Shown: positions 1-9,917 of the stretch, one piece after another
How the letters are laid out: each line of letters begins with the position of its first letter
How positions within the stretch are numbered: the first letter of the stretch is position 1
Assembly (NCBI GenBank): GCA_029216955.1
Contig: JANAVB010004103.1
Coordinates: 1-64,000, forward strand
Direction: 5' to 3'
DNA: 64,000 nucleotides
Source of the DNA: Iris pallida
Lineage: Eukaryota > Streptophyta > Magnoliopsida > Asparagales > Iridaceae
Notes under the pieces: model-generated
Databases searched by the model: none
What the model saw: the letters and a program-made list of their open reading frames with translations, nothing else
What the model was told of the DNA's origin: nothing
Made by a program: the position numbers and the translations under genes

Positions 1-81
1 AGTTACTACTAGTGTACTGAAGAGACAAGTTAGTATATTTGTTTTTTGTTTTTTTACTTTTAATGATATCTGATATTTTTA

Positions 82-151
<70 letters not shown>
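82..151. repeat. (TTA)n microsatellite
   Basis: An uninterrupted run of TTA units. A TAA run occupies the equivalent place in the family-A2 LTRs at 50964 and 56066, so the tract is an old part of the family-A LTR. Confidence 0.95.
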
Positions 152-1539
152 TACAGTATAGGAATATTAATATTGTTGTTTCTATTAGTTTATTATGCTA
201 TTAACATTAAAGTTATTATTTTGGAAAAATCTTATATTATAAATTTTTCAAACTATATTTGACTAAGATTTGATTTTAGCCCTAAAATAACTATCTAGAT
301 TATTAAGTGTTTTCTATAATTATTTTGGACTAAGGAAGTATATTGTTACCTAGAATCATATTTTACAAGCATAGAATTTTTTTAGGCTAAAAATGATTTT
401 TACTTTTAAAATATTTCCAACAAGTATTTTGGAATAGAAATATATTATTATTATTTTATGATGTCTTATCTGTAGATTTGGACCTACAAATTATGTTTTG
501 ACACAAATCAGGTTTCTGCCTTACAATGATTCTTATATTTTCAAAGATTATCTTAAAACTATTTTAACTAACAAATTATATTTCAAAGTATTATAAATTA
601 GTTTTCTAAAATCATATAATTATTATTCGTCAAAATTTTCCGTATTCTTCCGACCGTGACTCAACTCCCTTATTCCTATTCCTTCGCCAATTCGAGACTA
701 CCTTATGTCCATCCTAACTAAATTGACCCTTCTGGACCCAATGGGACTGCCCATGCTACCATCAGAGGTCACCTTGCATAGTTGTTGCACCGAAGTTGCA
801 GTTCGTGCCACATTGATCATTGCAGCACACTAGGCGTACTATCAGGCAAGACACCTTGCCATTTGCTGTTTATTTATTTTAGCTCATATTTCATGCATTA
901 GTATTATTTTCTTTATGCAAAATAAACTGTGATACATGGCTTAACCTGTTAGAACTTACTGTTCATCTATATTTCTGCTATGTATTATTTTTCTTACACA
1001 TTAAACCAAGATTTAAGGGACCACCTTTGTGTGTTGCATTCATGGCCTTGACACGTTGTACCACGAAGTTGTATGTCGCATGTAGAATACGGAAGTGCGT
1101 GATTGGCTGGCCACCAGTACGTACAAGCCGTGCGATAGGAATAACCGCTAATAGAGGTTGCATGCTTAGTTTGACTTAGCGGTTATAGAGGTTACTGTTG
1201 TGGATACAACAGAGTAGGCATTGGGCGGGAAGGACAATTCCTTAGCGTATGGGCTTCGATGCACTTTCCCGTTTGTAACCCGTGAGCTCCGCCGGAGATG
1301 CGGGTCAGCTTACCCAAGATTACTGACGCCCACTGGCGATTCTGCGGAATGTCATGCTCTTATTGATTGGGCCTCTAGTGCCCCAAGGGGGGACTATGCC
1401 GATCCTATTTAGCCAGGGTCCATGCGTAGGAAGGATTGTTCTTAACTACATTTTACTTAGAACGGTTAGGCACCTTTATCCGTTAGGTACGAGTACTTTT
1501 GGTTTGGGTACTTGTATCTGACCGTGGCTTGGAACAATA

Positions 1540-1740
1540 ACTTGTCGCGGATTAGTTCGTCACATCTTGTCCTTGTTTGGTTGTAGGTGTGACTTACTAC
1601 TTCGATGAGAAGGTATTGAACCTTGTTGGGGTCCGGATACCATATTGGATTCTTAGCATAGAAAGATACGTCACCGTGAATTAGTTTACCATCTCTTGTC
1701 CTTGTTTGGTTGGGGGGATGGTACGCTCGTTCAGTAGGTG
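1540..1740 (+). other. Duplicated hairpin unit inside A1 LTR
   Basis: Two imperfect direct copies, each an inverted repeat around the same loop. Hairpin 1 has arms 1559-1567 and 1585-1593; hairpin 2 has arms 1687-1695 and 1715-1723. The arm sequences differ completely (GTCACATCT against TACCATCTC), but the loop TGTCCTTGTTTGGTTG is the same. The related LTR on the minus strand keeps both hairpins at 48373-48407 and 48243-48279. A structural role is inferred. Confidence 0.7.
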
Positions 1741-2217
1741 CGTATTGGACCATGTTATAAATTCAATTGACTTATTTATTTGAGCAATATTTATTCAGTT
1801 TATATGGCATGATATTATGTGTCTTGTTATGTCCCTCTGAGGACCTGGTTATCTCTCCAGGTGTGTGCTATTGTCTTTCGCAGGTGTTCTAGCTCTAGTC
1901 GTGGTCCTCTCTATTTCTTCGAGGATGATTGCAATTGGATTGTCTTCGCTTCGCTCGCCAAAATTATTTCATTTCCTATGTATTTTTCTTATTTGTTGGT
2001 AGTGGATTTGTCTCCGCCTAACATATTGTATCAAGACAAATTCATAGTTGATTATATGATATCTTTTATTCTTGTGGATGAGATTAGTTATGGTTCTACT
2101 GCATTTTACAGCTTATGTATTTATACAAGGCTTCCATATATTGGAGTATACTTCGTATAAATACAACTGGCATGTCTACGTTCCTAGTCCTACGTAGTTT
2201 GGGACATGGGAGTTACA

Positions 2218-3475
2218 CCCACTCCCCCTAAGCCGACGGCAGCCGACAAAGGCAAACAACAAGTTCGCTTTGACAAGCCTTTGAAGAAGTCATCTCCTTC
2301 TGGACTTGAGAAGCCATACAACTTTGATATTTTGGCTCAACTAGCTAATACACCGGCCAGGCTGTCGATCTTCGAGCTATTGCGCCTCTCCAAAGAGACT
2401 CGAGAAACTCTGAGTGAAGCTCTAATGCAGGCAGAAACCTGTCTAACTCTTCTAAAGAAGCCAGAATCAGAGCCTGTCTCTTGCCTCCACTGTCACCGTG
2501 TGTTGGAATTAATTCCAAACGTTACCTTCACACAGGATAATATGCGGATGGAAGACAATAGGCACGACTGTCCTCTATATTATACAGGATACGTTGACAC
2601 GATGAAGGTCGATCGTATTCTGATAGATCCGGGGTCAGCACTCAGCATCATGCCAAAGACAATGCTAGATGCACTGAAGATCCTAGTGCATAGTCTTTCT
2701 GGCACAATCACCACCATCCTGGGGTTCAACCAGGGAAGAAGTGAGCCTCTGGGCAAGATTCGCCTAAAACTCCAAATAGACAATCTTCGCACAAAGGTGA
2801 CCTTCTATATTATAGATAACCATGGTTGCTCTTACAATGCTCTTTTGGAAAGACCATTCCTTCATGAACACAACATTGTTCCTTCAACTCTCCATCAATG
2901 TTTCAAGTACGTTGATGACAATGGAGAGTTTCAAAAAGAGGTTGCGGATCTCTACCCTTTTAAAGGTGTCGAAGCATATTGTAACGATGCTCGCATGTAT
3001 AAAGATGAGTTCATGAAGGTAGTGCTGGCTTTGGACACTGAAGAAGACCAAGAAGCAGTGTCCAATGACACCCTCATCATACATGTCAAAGGGCATGTTT
3101 CTCATCCTCAGTCCTCCAAACCACTGGTTATTCACTTACCAGTCCGGAAGCAATCAACCGATGGTGGTCAAGATCAAAGGGAGCTCACCTCTTCTGAGCC
3201 ACTTGTTATCGACCTACGTCGTAACAAGGATAAAAGGCAGCACACCTCTTCTGAGCCGCTTGTTATTGACCTTCGTCGTAGCAAGCCTCATCCACGTTCT
3301 TCTTCTCCCCCTCTTGTAATCAATCTGACCAAGCCTGCTAAGGCTAAAGGTCCTGTTATAAATATGGATGTACAAATCAATGAAAAAGCATCTACTTTCC
3401 AGTACACTGATGTCATTTATCATGCTAAATGCTATTTGGATATGCCAGATAGCTTTCAATCATTTACAATAGGAT
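2218..3475 (+). pseudogene. Tat element 1, gag-pol: protease region
   Basis: Open from the LTR junction to about 3475 and clearly homologous to the minus-strand Tat copy at 46069-47480. It holds the retropepsin that would release Gag and Pol proteins inside the virus-like particle. The catalytic triplet at 2626-2634 reads DPG, whereas the second copy reads DSG at 46990-46998; the Ser-to-Pro change should disable the enzyme. The rest of the fold is recognisable: SALSIMPKTML after the triplet and LLERPFLHEHN further on. The upstream Gag part is missing because LTR A1 abuts here. A frameshift near 3470 ends the frame. Tat affiliation rests on the downstream double RNase H. Confidence 0.88.
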
Positions 3476-4197
3476 TGTACAATTCCTTCAGACAGAGGTC
3501 TTGATTGAACATCCAGATGACTCATATTTTGTTGTCCCCTCTCGAAAGAGAGGCGAATGTCCAATACTTTTTAGTAAAGGACCAGAACAGAAATTCAGCT
3601 ATACAGATGATAGCAAAAGTAATGATACAGGACGTCTCCAACTACGTCGTTATAGCCAACAGTCAAAAGACATCATCCGAAAGATGGGTTATGACTTCAA
3701 GAATGGCCCCAACTATGGTAAGGGTAGAAGAACTCCTATCCGTACGGTTGTTCCGAAAGAAAAATTAGAGATGTACTACAGCAGGACGAAAAGAGGTCTC
3801 GGATATGCTTCACCTCCGGTCTTATCTCCAGAAGTCTGAATCCGATAGTGAAGAGAGCTCCAACTCTTCTAATTCAAGATCATGGGATTATGACACCAGC
3901 ATCGGTCACATTCATCGATTGACCGTATCTTCTAACATGGTCTCCGTTGAACTTCCAAAAGGCTATGATGAAGACATAGAAGAAAATCCTGAAGCAGATC
4001 CTTGGGCTCAACGAATAGATACCCAATGGAAACTCTGATTCGAACAACGTGAACCTCCTACCGAAGATCAATTGGTTCAAATTGATATAGGAGAAAGTGG
4101 GTCGCCTCGTCCAATATTCATCAGTAAGAACCTCCCAGAGGCGGATAAGCAAGAATTAATTCTTCTTATTCAAGAATACATTGATGTCTTTGCTTGA
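3470..4197 (+). pseudogene. Tat element 1, pol: G-patch and acidic linker, frameshifted
   Basis: The reading moves one frame at about 3470 and returns to the main frame near 3830, so two small indels bracket this part. The out-of-phase piece carries a G-patch-like segment, with KMGYDFKNGPNYGKGRRTPI and then RGLGY, a usual neighbour of the protease in Tat pol. A serine- and acid-rich linker follows. Two in-frame TGA stops at 4036-4038 and 4195-4197 interrupt it before the RT. The homologous linker of Tat element 2 is at 45542-46068. Confidence 0.82.
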
Positions 4198-5214
4198 AAT
4201 TATGAAGACATGCCAGGTTTAGATCCCAAAGTTGCTACTCATAAACTGAATATTTTGCCAAATGCAAAGCCAGTCAAGCAACAGCAAAGGCGATTCAAGC
4301 CAGAAATGATGGACGCAATTGATGATGAAGTCAAAAAGCTTATAGCTTGTGGCTTTATTCGAGAAGAACAACATCCAGATTGGGTTGCCAACGTTGTCCC
4401 AGTCTTGAAGAAAACTGGCAAAGTTCGATTTTGTATTGACTTTCGGGATCTTAATAATGCTTGTCCAAAGGATGAGTTTCCTCTCTCTATCACAGATGTC
4501 ATGATCGATAATACTTGTGGGTTTGAAAGGATATCCTTCATGGATGGATTCTCTGGATACAATCAGATTCGGATGAATCCTGAAGATGAAAAACACACTT
4601 CTTTCCGCACTCCTCGTGGAGTCTACTACTATACCGTGATGCCATTTGGCCTTAAGAACGCTGGCACAACTTACCAACGAGCTATGAGTACCATCTTTCG
4701 AGATTATCTTCGTAAGACTGTCGAATGCTATGTGGACGATATTGCTGTCAAGAGTCGTCTAAAGGAAGATCACATCCAAGATTTAAGAATTATCTTCAAT
4801 CTAATGCGCCAACATCAGTTAAAAATGAATCCCACCAAGTCATTCTTGGGTGTCTCTAGTGATAAATTTCTCGGCTTCGTCATTACCTCTAAAGGTATAC
4901 ACGTGGATCCCGAGAAGATCAAAGCCATTCAAGAGATGCGTCCTCCATACAACTTAAAAGAGCTACGAGGATTCCAAGGTCGACTTGCGTACATCAGGAG
5001 GTTCATTTCGAATCTGTCTGGACGCTGCAGACCATTTACTCAGCTAATGAAGAAGGGTATATCTTTTGTTTGGACCAAAGAATGTCAACAAGCATTCGAT
5101 GATATAAAGCGGTATCTGATGAACCCACCAGTTTTGGTACCACCAATCTCTGGTATTCCATTTTTAATGTATGTCCACGCTATGGATCATTCATTGGGTG
5201 CTTTACTTGTCTAG
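4198..5214 (+). pseudogene. Tat element 1, pol: reverse transcriptase
   Basis: A Ty3/gypsy reverse transcriptase, which copies element RNA into DNA in the cytoplasmic particle. All main blocks are visible: RFCIDFRDLNNACPKDEFPL, then MPFGLKNAGTTYQRAM, the catalytic YVDD at 4729-4740, FLGFVITSKGI, and the thumb/connection with LAYIRRFI. The catalytic box itself is intact. The frame ends at a TAG at 5212-5214 inside the connection/RNase H region, where related proteins read through; CAG to TAG is the simplest explanation. The preceding stop at 4195 separates it from the linker, so no complete polyprotein can be made. Confidence 0.93.
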
Positions 5215-6140
5215 AAGAACAAAGAAGGCCATGAACAAGCCATTTATTATCTCAGTCGTACTATGATTGGTGCCGAACACCGTTATAGTCCGGTCGAGAA
5301 AGAATGCTTAGCTCTTATGTTTGCTGTTCAAAAGATAAGACATTACATCATTGCACAAACCATTCATGTCATTTCCCGAGTCAATCCTCTTCGAGTACTA
5401 ATGAAGAAACCCAGCACACTCAATTCTCGGTTAGCTACATGGGCCATTTTACTAGCCCATTTTGACATGGTATATGTTCCACAAAAGTCTGTCAAAGGTC
5501 AAGCGCTGGCTGACTTCTTAGCAGCTCATCCTAAACAAGAGACATCCAAACTCTATGATGAAATTCCAGACGAGACATTGGAATCAAATATAATCTCCGA
5601 AGAATTTCCTACTTGGCGTCTATTCTTTGACGGTGCATCCAGGATCGGACCAAATGGTATCATTGTCGCAGTAGTTGGGGTTGTTCTTATTTCTCCAGAC
5701 GGGTCAGCTATCCAAAGAGCATACTTCCTGGATGAACACTGCTCCAACAACGTAGAAGAATACAATGCTCTACTCATTGGACTCCAATTAGCAAAACAGT
5801 TGAGAGTCAAATATCTTGAAGTCTATGGCGACTCCAAGTTGGTTGTTAACCAGGTTAGAGGAATCTATGAGGTTCGCCATCAAGATTTAGTGCCCTATCA
5901 TGAAGCTGCAATTTATATGGCTACATCATTCAAGGCTTTCTTCATTGAATATGTTCGACGAGCTTATAACATGGAGGCAGATGCTCTAGCTAATCTCGCA
6001 GCAGTTTTCACAATTTCCATCAAAAGACAACAAGTGGTTGTTGTTTCCAACAGAGAGTTGTTCTGTATTGAAAACAATCGCAACATTGAGTTCAGTAACT
6101 TCGCCGAAGTCAATGTTATCAATGAAGATTGGAGAGCTCC
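5215..6140 (+). pseudogene. Tat element 1, pol: RNase H plus archaeal-type RNase H
   Basis: Same frame as the RT. First comes the ordinary gypsy RNase H tail (YLSRTMIGAEHRYSPVEKEC, then KIRHYI). A second, complete RNase H follows from about 5600: FFDGASR, then NNVEEYNALL, YGDSKLVVNQ and NMEADALANLA, supplying the four acidic positions D, E, D and D. A dual RNase H is the hallmark of the Tat lineage and supports that assignment. Its role is to remove the RNA template and process the polypurine primer. No stop lies inside this segment. Confidence 0.92.
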
Positions 6141-6918
6141 TTTCATCGACTTTGTAGTTCATGACATACTTCCTGAAGATCCTAAGGAGGCTACGAGTAT
6201 TCGTCGACGATCTCTTCGATTCTACTACGATCAGACTACCAAAACTCTTTATCGACGGACTTATGACGGCCTACTCTTGCGCTATCTTGGGGGTGATAAA
6301 GCAAAGCAAGTATTACATGAAGCTCATGATGGTGTTTGTGGAGCACATCAACCTGGCCCTAAACTGCAAGATTGTATCCGACGAATGGGTTACTATTGGC
6401 CCTCTAGGGTGTCTGATGCCATCGAATATGCAAAGAAATGTCGAGCCTATCAAATCCATGCAGATTTCATCCATCAACCGTCGGAATTCCTTCATCCGAC
6501 TGCTGCTTCCTGGCCTTTTGAAGCTTGGGGCATGGATATTATAGGTCCTATCAATCCTCCTTCTTCTAAGGGACATCGGTTTATATTAGCAATAACTGAT
6601 TATTTCTCCAAGTGGGCCGAAGCTATACCCTTGGCTGAAGTCAAAACCAGCAGCGTCATCAACTTCGTCAAATATCGCGTTATCTACAGGTTTGGTGTGC
6701 CTCGACGAATCATTCACGACAATGGACCTCAGTTCATCAGTCAAAAGTTCACCAGGTTCTGTGACGATTATCGGATTGATAATATCGCCTCTACAGCTTA
6801 CAACCCTGCTACTAATGGCTTGGCTGAAGCCTTCAACAAAACTATCATCAAGCTCCTCAAGAAGTTTGTGTCTACTAACAAACGGAACTGGAGTGAGAAG
6901 CTTGGAGAATGTTTATGG
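6141..6918 (+). pseudogene. Tat element 1, integrase, N-terminal part
   Basis: Integrase joins element DNA into host chromosomes. The zinc-binding HHCC module is visible around 6320-6470, but the last pair reads CRAY instead of the usual C-x2-C, so one zinc ligand is a tyrosine. The catalytic core follows: D in WGMDIIGP, D in HDNGPQF and E in GLAEAFNK, with normal spacing. The reading is cut at 6918 by SIRE-1 and continues on the far side at 16476; the target sequence TATGG is repeated at both edges. The apparent extension to 7020 is LTR sequence. Confidence 0.93.
6914..6918. repeat. Target-site duplication TATGG, left copy (SIRE-1)
   Basis: Five bases directly before the 5' LTR, repeated exactly at 16476-16480 after the 3' LTR. 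Five-base duplications are normal for plant LTR retrotransposons. The duplicated bases belong to the interrupted integrase codons. Confidence 0.97.
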
Positions 6919-7973
6919 TGTTGGCCCATTGGTCATATGGTCAACCTGATTTTAATAATTGATCAAAACTCTGTCTGGATATACGAAGCTTGTTGGGACA
7001 TCTTAGCTTCTTGGACATAAGCAAGATTGGATATTCACTCCGTTCAAGACTGAAGATTTGTTTGCCTACTTGAGTCTATACTTCCTATGCAATGTAATTT
7101 TTCACTTTATTTGAGTCTAGGAATACGTTGTACACCGAGTCGTACTGGCAAATAGGCTATCCCCAAAATAGTTCAAAATGTTTTTAAAATGACCTATCAA
7201 AATGTTTACAAAAATATTTTCAAAAAGGTTTTCAAAAATCACCAAAACCTATTTTTAAAACCCTAACCTAACCCTGACAGAACTCGGCCAGAGTTCGGCC
7301 TGAGTTCGGTTGGTGGCCGTTTGATTTTTGAAATTCTCTGGAACTTGGCCCTCCTGCAGTTGCGGATTTGACCGAGATTTGCTCATCGAGTTCTGCCCGA
7401 ATTCTGCCCGAATTCTGACAGAGTTCTCCCTTTGGAATTCCTATAAATAGAGATGGATTTCGATCATTTCAATTCACTCATTCACTTTCAATCTTCTCTC
7501 TATCTAAAAAGCTTTCTGCCTTCCAAAGAGTTTTCTAGAGCTTTCATTTTCAGATCCCAAGCCAGTTACAATCCTCTAGTCGATTTGCCAATGCGGTACG
7601 GTCTAGAAGTTTCTGAGAGATTGTAATCAGAAGGCTTGATTGAAGAATACCTCTTCACATTTGAAGTTGGAAGAGTTCTTCGTATCAAAGCTCGCGTTGT
7701 AGAAGTTGCAAGGACTTCGTAAGAAAACTTGCGGTTTTTCCTATAGTGGATTCAACTGGTAGCAAGAGTTCTACCGACTGGATTAGTCCTCAACAGAGGG
7801 ATACCAGTATACATCGCTGTCTTTGCGTTTGCTTTCTGAACTCTGCCTTTACATTATTTCAACTGTGATTATATACTGTGATTGTGTTGCTAATATTTTT
7901 TAATTAGCATTATTCCACTGCCAACTCTATTCACCCCCTCTAGAGTATTACGCTTTACTATATCGTTCCTACA
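6919..7973 (+). repeat. SIRE-1 5' LTR
   Basis: Starts TGTTGGCCCA and ends CCTACA, with the 3' LTR matching along its whole length. It carries a TATA box at 7441-7450, preceded at 7275-7310 by repeated AACTCGGCCAGAGTTCGG-like motifs. Transcription probably starts about 30 bases past the TATA box. Confidence 0.97.
7441..7450 (+). promoter_or_regulatory. TATA box of SIRE-1 5' LTR
   Basis: CTATAAATAG, a near-ideal plant TATA box. The same ten bases appear in the 3' LTR at 15941-15950 and in the SIRE-2 5' LTR at 27697-27706. Confidence 0.85.
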
Positions 7974-7974
7974 A

Positions 7975-7990
7975 TTGGTATCAGACCGGG
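7975..7990 (+). other. SIRE-1 primer-binding site (tRNA-iMet)
   Basis: TTGGTATCAGACCGGG starts two bases after the LTR. The standard plant site complementary to initiator tRNA-Met is TGGTATCAGAGC, so the match is good with a late mismatch. The remaining bases to 8066 are untranslated leader. Confidence 0.85.
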
Positions 7991-8066
7991 TGTTACAGGT
8001 AAAGCGAGGTAACAGTCCTATTATTTCTTTATTATTTATTAGATCACAGCACATCATAAGGCTACT

Positions 8067-9917
8067 ATGAAATTCACAAGTGAAGGTCAGGCCACAAACA
8101 GACCCCCACTGTTTGATGGTACTAACTACACTTATTGGAAAACACGGATGAGTTTCTTCTTGAAATCTCTTGATTTTGACTTATGGGCTATTGTTCTTGA
8201 TGGCTATCAGAAGCCACCTCGTATAAATGTCGAGGGAGTTTTGGTTAAAAAACCCCAAAGCAGTTATACAGAGGAAGAAAAGAAAAAGGCCAGTCTTGAC
8301 GCACGTGCCATTAATGCTCTTTTTTGTGCCTTAGACAAAACAGAATTTAACAGGGTATCTACATGCACAACGGCAAATGGTGTGTGGAAGCTTCTCGAAG
8401 TTACACATAAAGGCACGACTCAAGTCAAGGAGTCAAAAGTCAGCAGACTTACTCAAGAGTACGAGGCGTTCAAAATGAAGCCAAATGAAACAGTCACACA
8501 AATGTTCGAGAGGTTCTTGGATATTGTAAACCCTTTGTCCTCCTTAGGCAAAGATTACAGTAACCACGAAAAGATTCGCAAACTCCTGCGAGCTCTCACC
8601 AAGAACTGGATTCCAAAGGCTACAGCTATCATTGAAGGAAACGACCTCACCACAATGTCACTTGAACTACTCATGGGTAAACTACTCACTCATGAACTGG
8701 AGCTACAAGATTTTGAAGAGCCTGCTCCAAAGGAGAAGACTATCGCCCTCAAGGCTCAGCACAGAAAAGCTGCTGAAGATGACTCAGACAGCAGTGGATC
8801 TGACGCTGAAGATCAAGCTCTCCTAGCAAGGAAGTTCAAAAGATTCATGAGACATGAGAAGAGAGTCAAAGAGAACAACAGCAATAACTGGTATCAAGAA
8901 GATGCTGTCTGCTATGGCTGTAAGAAGAAGGGACATATGAAGAAAGACTGTCCCATCAACTCATCATCGAGCAAGAAGAACAACAGGTATGAAAAAGGCA
9001 ACCTGAAAAGATCAACGTCTCGGAAATATGCCAATACCAGCATATGGCATGAGAGTGAAGCTAGCGACTCAGAAGATGAACATTCAGAGGACGCTGCAAA
9101 CATCTGCTTCATGGCAATCGATCAGGTACCTACTGAACCTGTAGAAACATATGATGACTTCACCTTTGAGCAATTAGGAGATGCCTTCAGTGACCTGATG
9201 CTTGACTACAGGAAACTGCGTAGTAAATATCAGACCGCTAAGAAGGTACTCAAAGAGTACAAAGGAGAAATAGGAAGACTTACCGACCTACTAGCTGAGG
9301 TTAGAGCTAATGTTAGTGAGTCTGGTGAGCTTTCCTCTATAAAGCTCTTATTACACGAGACTAAACAGTCATCCGAAGAGAAAGACAAGATTATAGACCA
9401 ATTGAGAGAAGATCTTTCTAGAGAAAAGAAAAGTCTTCAATCTGCACAAATCAGAATGGAATCACTCACTTCTGATTATACTAAGTTATATGACACTTCC
9501 AAAAGGTTGGAAATTAGGTTAGGAAAACAGCCTGAGCATGCTGCTTCCTATCCTAACACGTGTCACTTACCGAGAATTTGGAACATTTCCAAGCCAAACA
9601 CTGTCAGACCAAACCATATAAAACCTTTACCCCAAAAGGTTAAGCCCAAACATGATCATAGGTATGCATTCTTCTATACTAGAAAACCCAAACCTACCAA
9701 CCATGCACACCACTCAACTTTCAACACTCGACATGCACAATGTCATTATTGTGGCCTCATTGGTCATATATCATCTGCATGTAGAATGAGAAAGCTTGTA
9801 GATTTAAATGTTTATGCTTGGATACCTAAAGCTAACAATTCAGGACCCTACAAGAAATGGGTACCAAAGGTTTCATCTGCAAACTGTTTTGTAGGTGGAA
9901 CACCCTTCACATGCTAG
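8067..9917 (+). CDS. gag: SIRE-1 Gag
   Basis: A 616-residue Gag that would form the particle and bind element RNA. The N-terminal region has the usual copia Gag opening, FDGTNYTYWKTRMSFFL, near residues 18-34. A first CCHC zinc knuckle, CYGCKKKGHMKKDC, is at residues 282-295 and a second, CHYCGLIGHISSAC, at 559-572. Between them a charged, heptad-like stretch at about 365-495 suggests a coiled coil. Long Gag proteins with a coiled coil between two knuckles fit SIRE elements. The ATG at 8067 is the first after the PBS and precedes the conserved start. Its last 23 bases overlap the pol frame, so pol is expressed by frameshift, readthrough or reinitiation. It is open throughout and could still function. 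Confidence 0.93.
   Translation: MKFTSEGQATNRPPLFDGTNYTYWKTRMSFFLKSLDFDLWAIVLDGYQKPPRINVEGVLVKKPQSSYTEEEKKKASLDARAINALFCALDKTEFNRVSTCTTANGVWKLLEVTHKGTTQVKESKVSRLTQEYEAFKMKPNETVTQMFERFLDIVNPLSSLGKDYSNHEKIRKLLRALTKNWIPKATAIIEGNDLTTMSLELLMGKLLTHELELQDFEEPAPKEKTIALKAQHRKAAEDDSDSSGSDAEDQALLARKFKRFMRHEKRVKENNSNNWYQEDAVCYGCKKKGHMKKDCPINSSSSKKNNRYEKGNLKRSTSRKYANTSIWHESEASDSEDEHSEDAANICFMAIDQVPTEPVETYDDFTFEQLGDAFSDLMLDYRKLRSKYQTAKKVLKEYKGEIGRLTDLLAEVRANVSESGELSSIKLLLHETKQSSEEKDKIIDQLREDLSREKKSLQSAQIRMESLTSDYTKLYDTSKRLEIRLGKQPEHAASYPNTCHLPRIWNISKPNTVRPNHIKPLPQKVKPKHDHRYAFFYTRKPKPTNHAHHSTFNTRHAQCHYCGLIGHISSACRMRKLVDLNVYAWIPKANNSGPYKKWVPKVSSANCFVGGTPFTC

Larger units (their letters stand above)
1..2217 (+). 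repeat. Long LTR of chromovirus-like family A1, 3' part
   Basis: This stretch matches, in reverse, the LTR at 47774-49266, including the block around 1320-1440 against 48510-48660, which is roughly 85-90% alike by eye. It ends at 2217 with a terminal TTACA, directly before Tat protease coding sequence. Orientation is plus, because related copies on the minus strand end in GGGGCGTTACA and have their TATA box and pol-end motif on the matching side. The left end and any duplication lie outside the window, so a solo LTR and a full element cannot be told apart. Small ORFs here are not conserved between copies. Family placement near Tekay/Del is an inference from LTR length and termini. Confidence 0.8.

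Noticed and set aside
1221..2160. Small ORFs in the left LTR
   Set aside because: The matching A1 LTR at 47877-48715 has different breaks and frames, so there is no coding constraint.
6919..7020. C-terminal extension of the Tat integrase frame
   Set aside because: It is SIRE-1 LTR sequence read through; the same bases recur at 15430.
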